Assembly: GCA_027625095.1 (NCBI GenBank)
Contig: JAQBXN010000098.1
Coordinates: 1-33,572 of the forward strand
Reading direction: 5' to 3'
DNA length: 33,572 nucleotides
Source: Planctomycetota bacterium
Lineage (GTDB): Bacteria > Planctomycetota > PUPC01 > JACPCR01
The notes under the pieces were generated by a model. The model was not told the origin of the DNA and searched no databases. It saw only the letters and a program-made list of their open reading frames with translations. A program made the translations under genes and the position numbers. Below, piece by piece: positions 33,416-33,572 of this stretch (within the stretch, counting starts at the first letter, position 1; every line of letters begins with the position of its first letter).

Positions 33416-33571
33416 TCAGCGGATAGGTGAGCCGCAGAGCTTGGTACTGAATGCTTTGTCGAGAGGAAAGACGAAGACGTCTTTGGTTGGGAGTTCTTGT
33501 CGGTGTTTCCGGTCTCTCTTACCTCGCCCACGGGTTTTGCCGATCTTGGTCCAGTTTGCGGCGCGGTAGCA
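33416..33571 (-). CDS. C-terminal fragment of a DUF4338 (DruA-like or transposase-associated) protein, partial
   Basis: Reading leftwards from the window edge gives 51 residues ending at a TGA at 33416-33418. They include CYRAANWTKIGKTRGRGKRD and KDVFVFPLDK. This pattern, a Cys-Tyr-Arg-Ala-Ala-Asn-Trp segment followed by G.TRGRG.RDR and a K-D-(V/I)-(F/Y)-V-(F/Y)-P-L end, is what I recall of the C-terminal end of DUF4338 proteins, which occur as DruA of the Druantia defence system and in transposase-associated genes. Most of the gene lies outside the window, so defence versus transposition cannot be decided. Confidence 0.45.
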   Translation of the reverse strand, partial: CYRAANWTKIGKTRGRGKRDRKHRQELPTKDVFVFPLDKAFSTKLCGSPIR

Positions 33572-33572
33572 A

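Noticed and set aside
1..33572. tRNA, rRNA genes and CRISPR arrays
   Set aside because: No clover-leaf pattern with a TTCGA-type loop, no rRNA-like block and no regularly spaced direct repeats were seen on either strand by eye; a covariance-model scan would be decisive.

Overview
The window looks like a chromosomal segment of an uncultured-type bacterium of the PVC superphylum or a neighbouring lineage such as Hydrogenedentota or Planctomycetota. This is an inference from gene content and repeat style, not from a marker gene. The clues are a Hanks-type kinase joined to two sulfatase-modifying-factor-like domains and a LamG domain, a sialate-esterase-like/metallopeptidase fusion, a DUF6785-type membrane protein beside a very large secreted glycosidase-like protein, several weak or absent Shine-Dalgarno sites, and many small palindromic repeats between genes. 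No rRNA, tRNA, CRISPR array or prophage was seen.

Layout. Positions 1-97 hold the 3' end of a STAS-domain gene, convergent with thiE (163-837, minus). A hypothetical protein (942-2042, plus) is convergent with a SAM methyltransferase (2235-2930, minus). A classical rpsO-pnp pair follows on the minus strand (5613 to 3019), closed by a strong intrinsic terminator at 2969-3000. A repeat-rich gap (5614-6010) leads to a plus-strand housekeeping run: a DUF167 protein, a purine nucleoside phosphorylase, ileS and purN. Palindromic repeats separate the last three. Next, on the minus strand, come the esterase/metallopeptidase fusion, a disrupted GNAT acetyltransferase and the 1375-residue kinase. A CvpA-like membrane protein (plus) runs tail to tail, with no spacer, into a minus-strand series: an exported small protein, a Dabb protein, a RadC variant and a flippase-PHP fusion. 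A DUF6785-like membrane protein (plus) is convergent with a 1050-residue secreted glycosidase-like protein that has a near-consensus promoter. A cupin and a tex homologue with a long acidic tail follow. The window ends in a degraded area carrying the C-terminal part of what looks like a DUF4338 (DruA or transposase-related) gene.

How the genes fit together. Most are translation, RNA-turnover and nucleotide-metabolism genes: rpsO, pnp, tex, ileS, purN, purine nucleoside phosphorylase and thiE. The accessory layer is made of unusual domain fusions and of repeats. No single obvious new multi-gene system is visible. The most interesting items are a RadC with an endonuclease III-like four-cysteine cluster, translationally coupled to a membrane flippase-PHP fusion; an IleS that has lost most of its C-terminal zinc knuckle; the kinase with two FGE-like domains, whose linker carries a perfect-looking intergenic-style tandem repeat; and at least four families of intergenic palindromic repeats.
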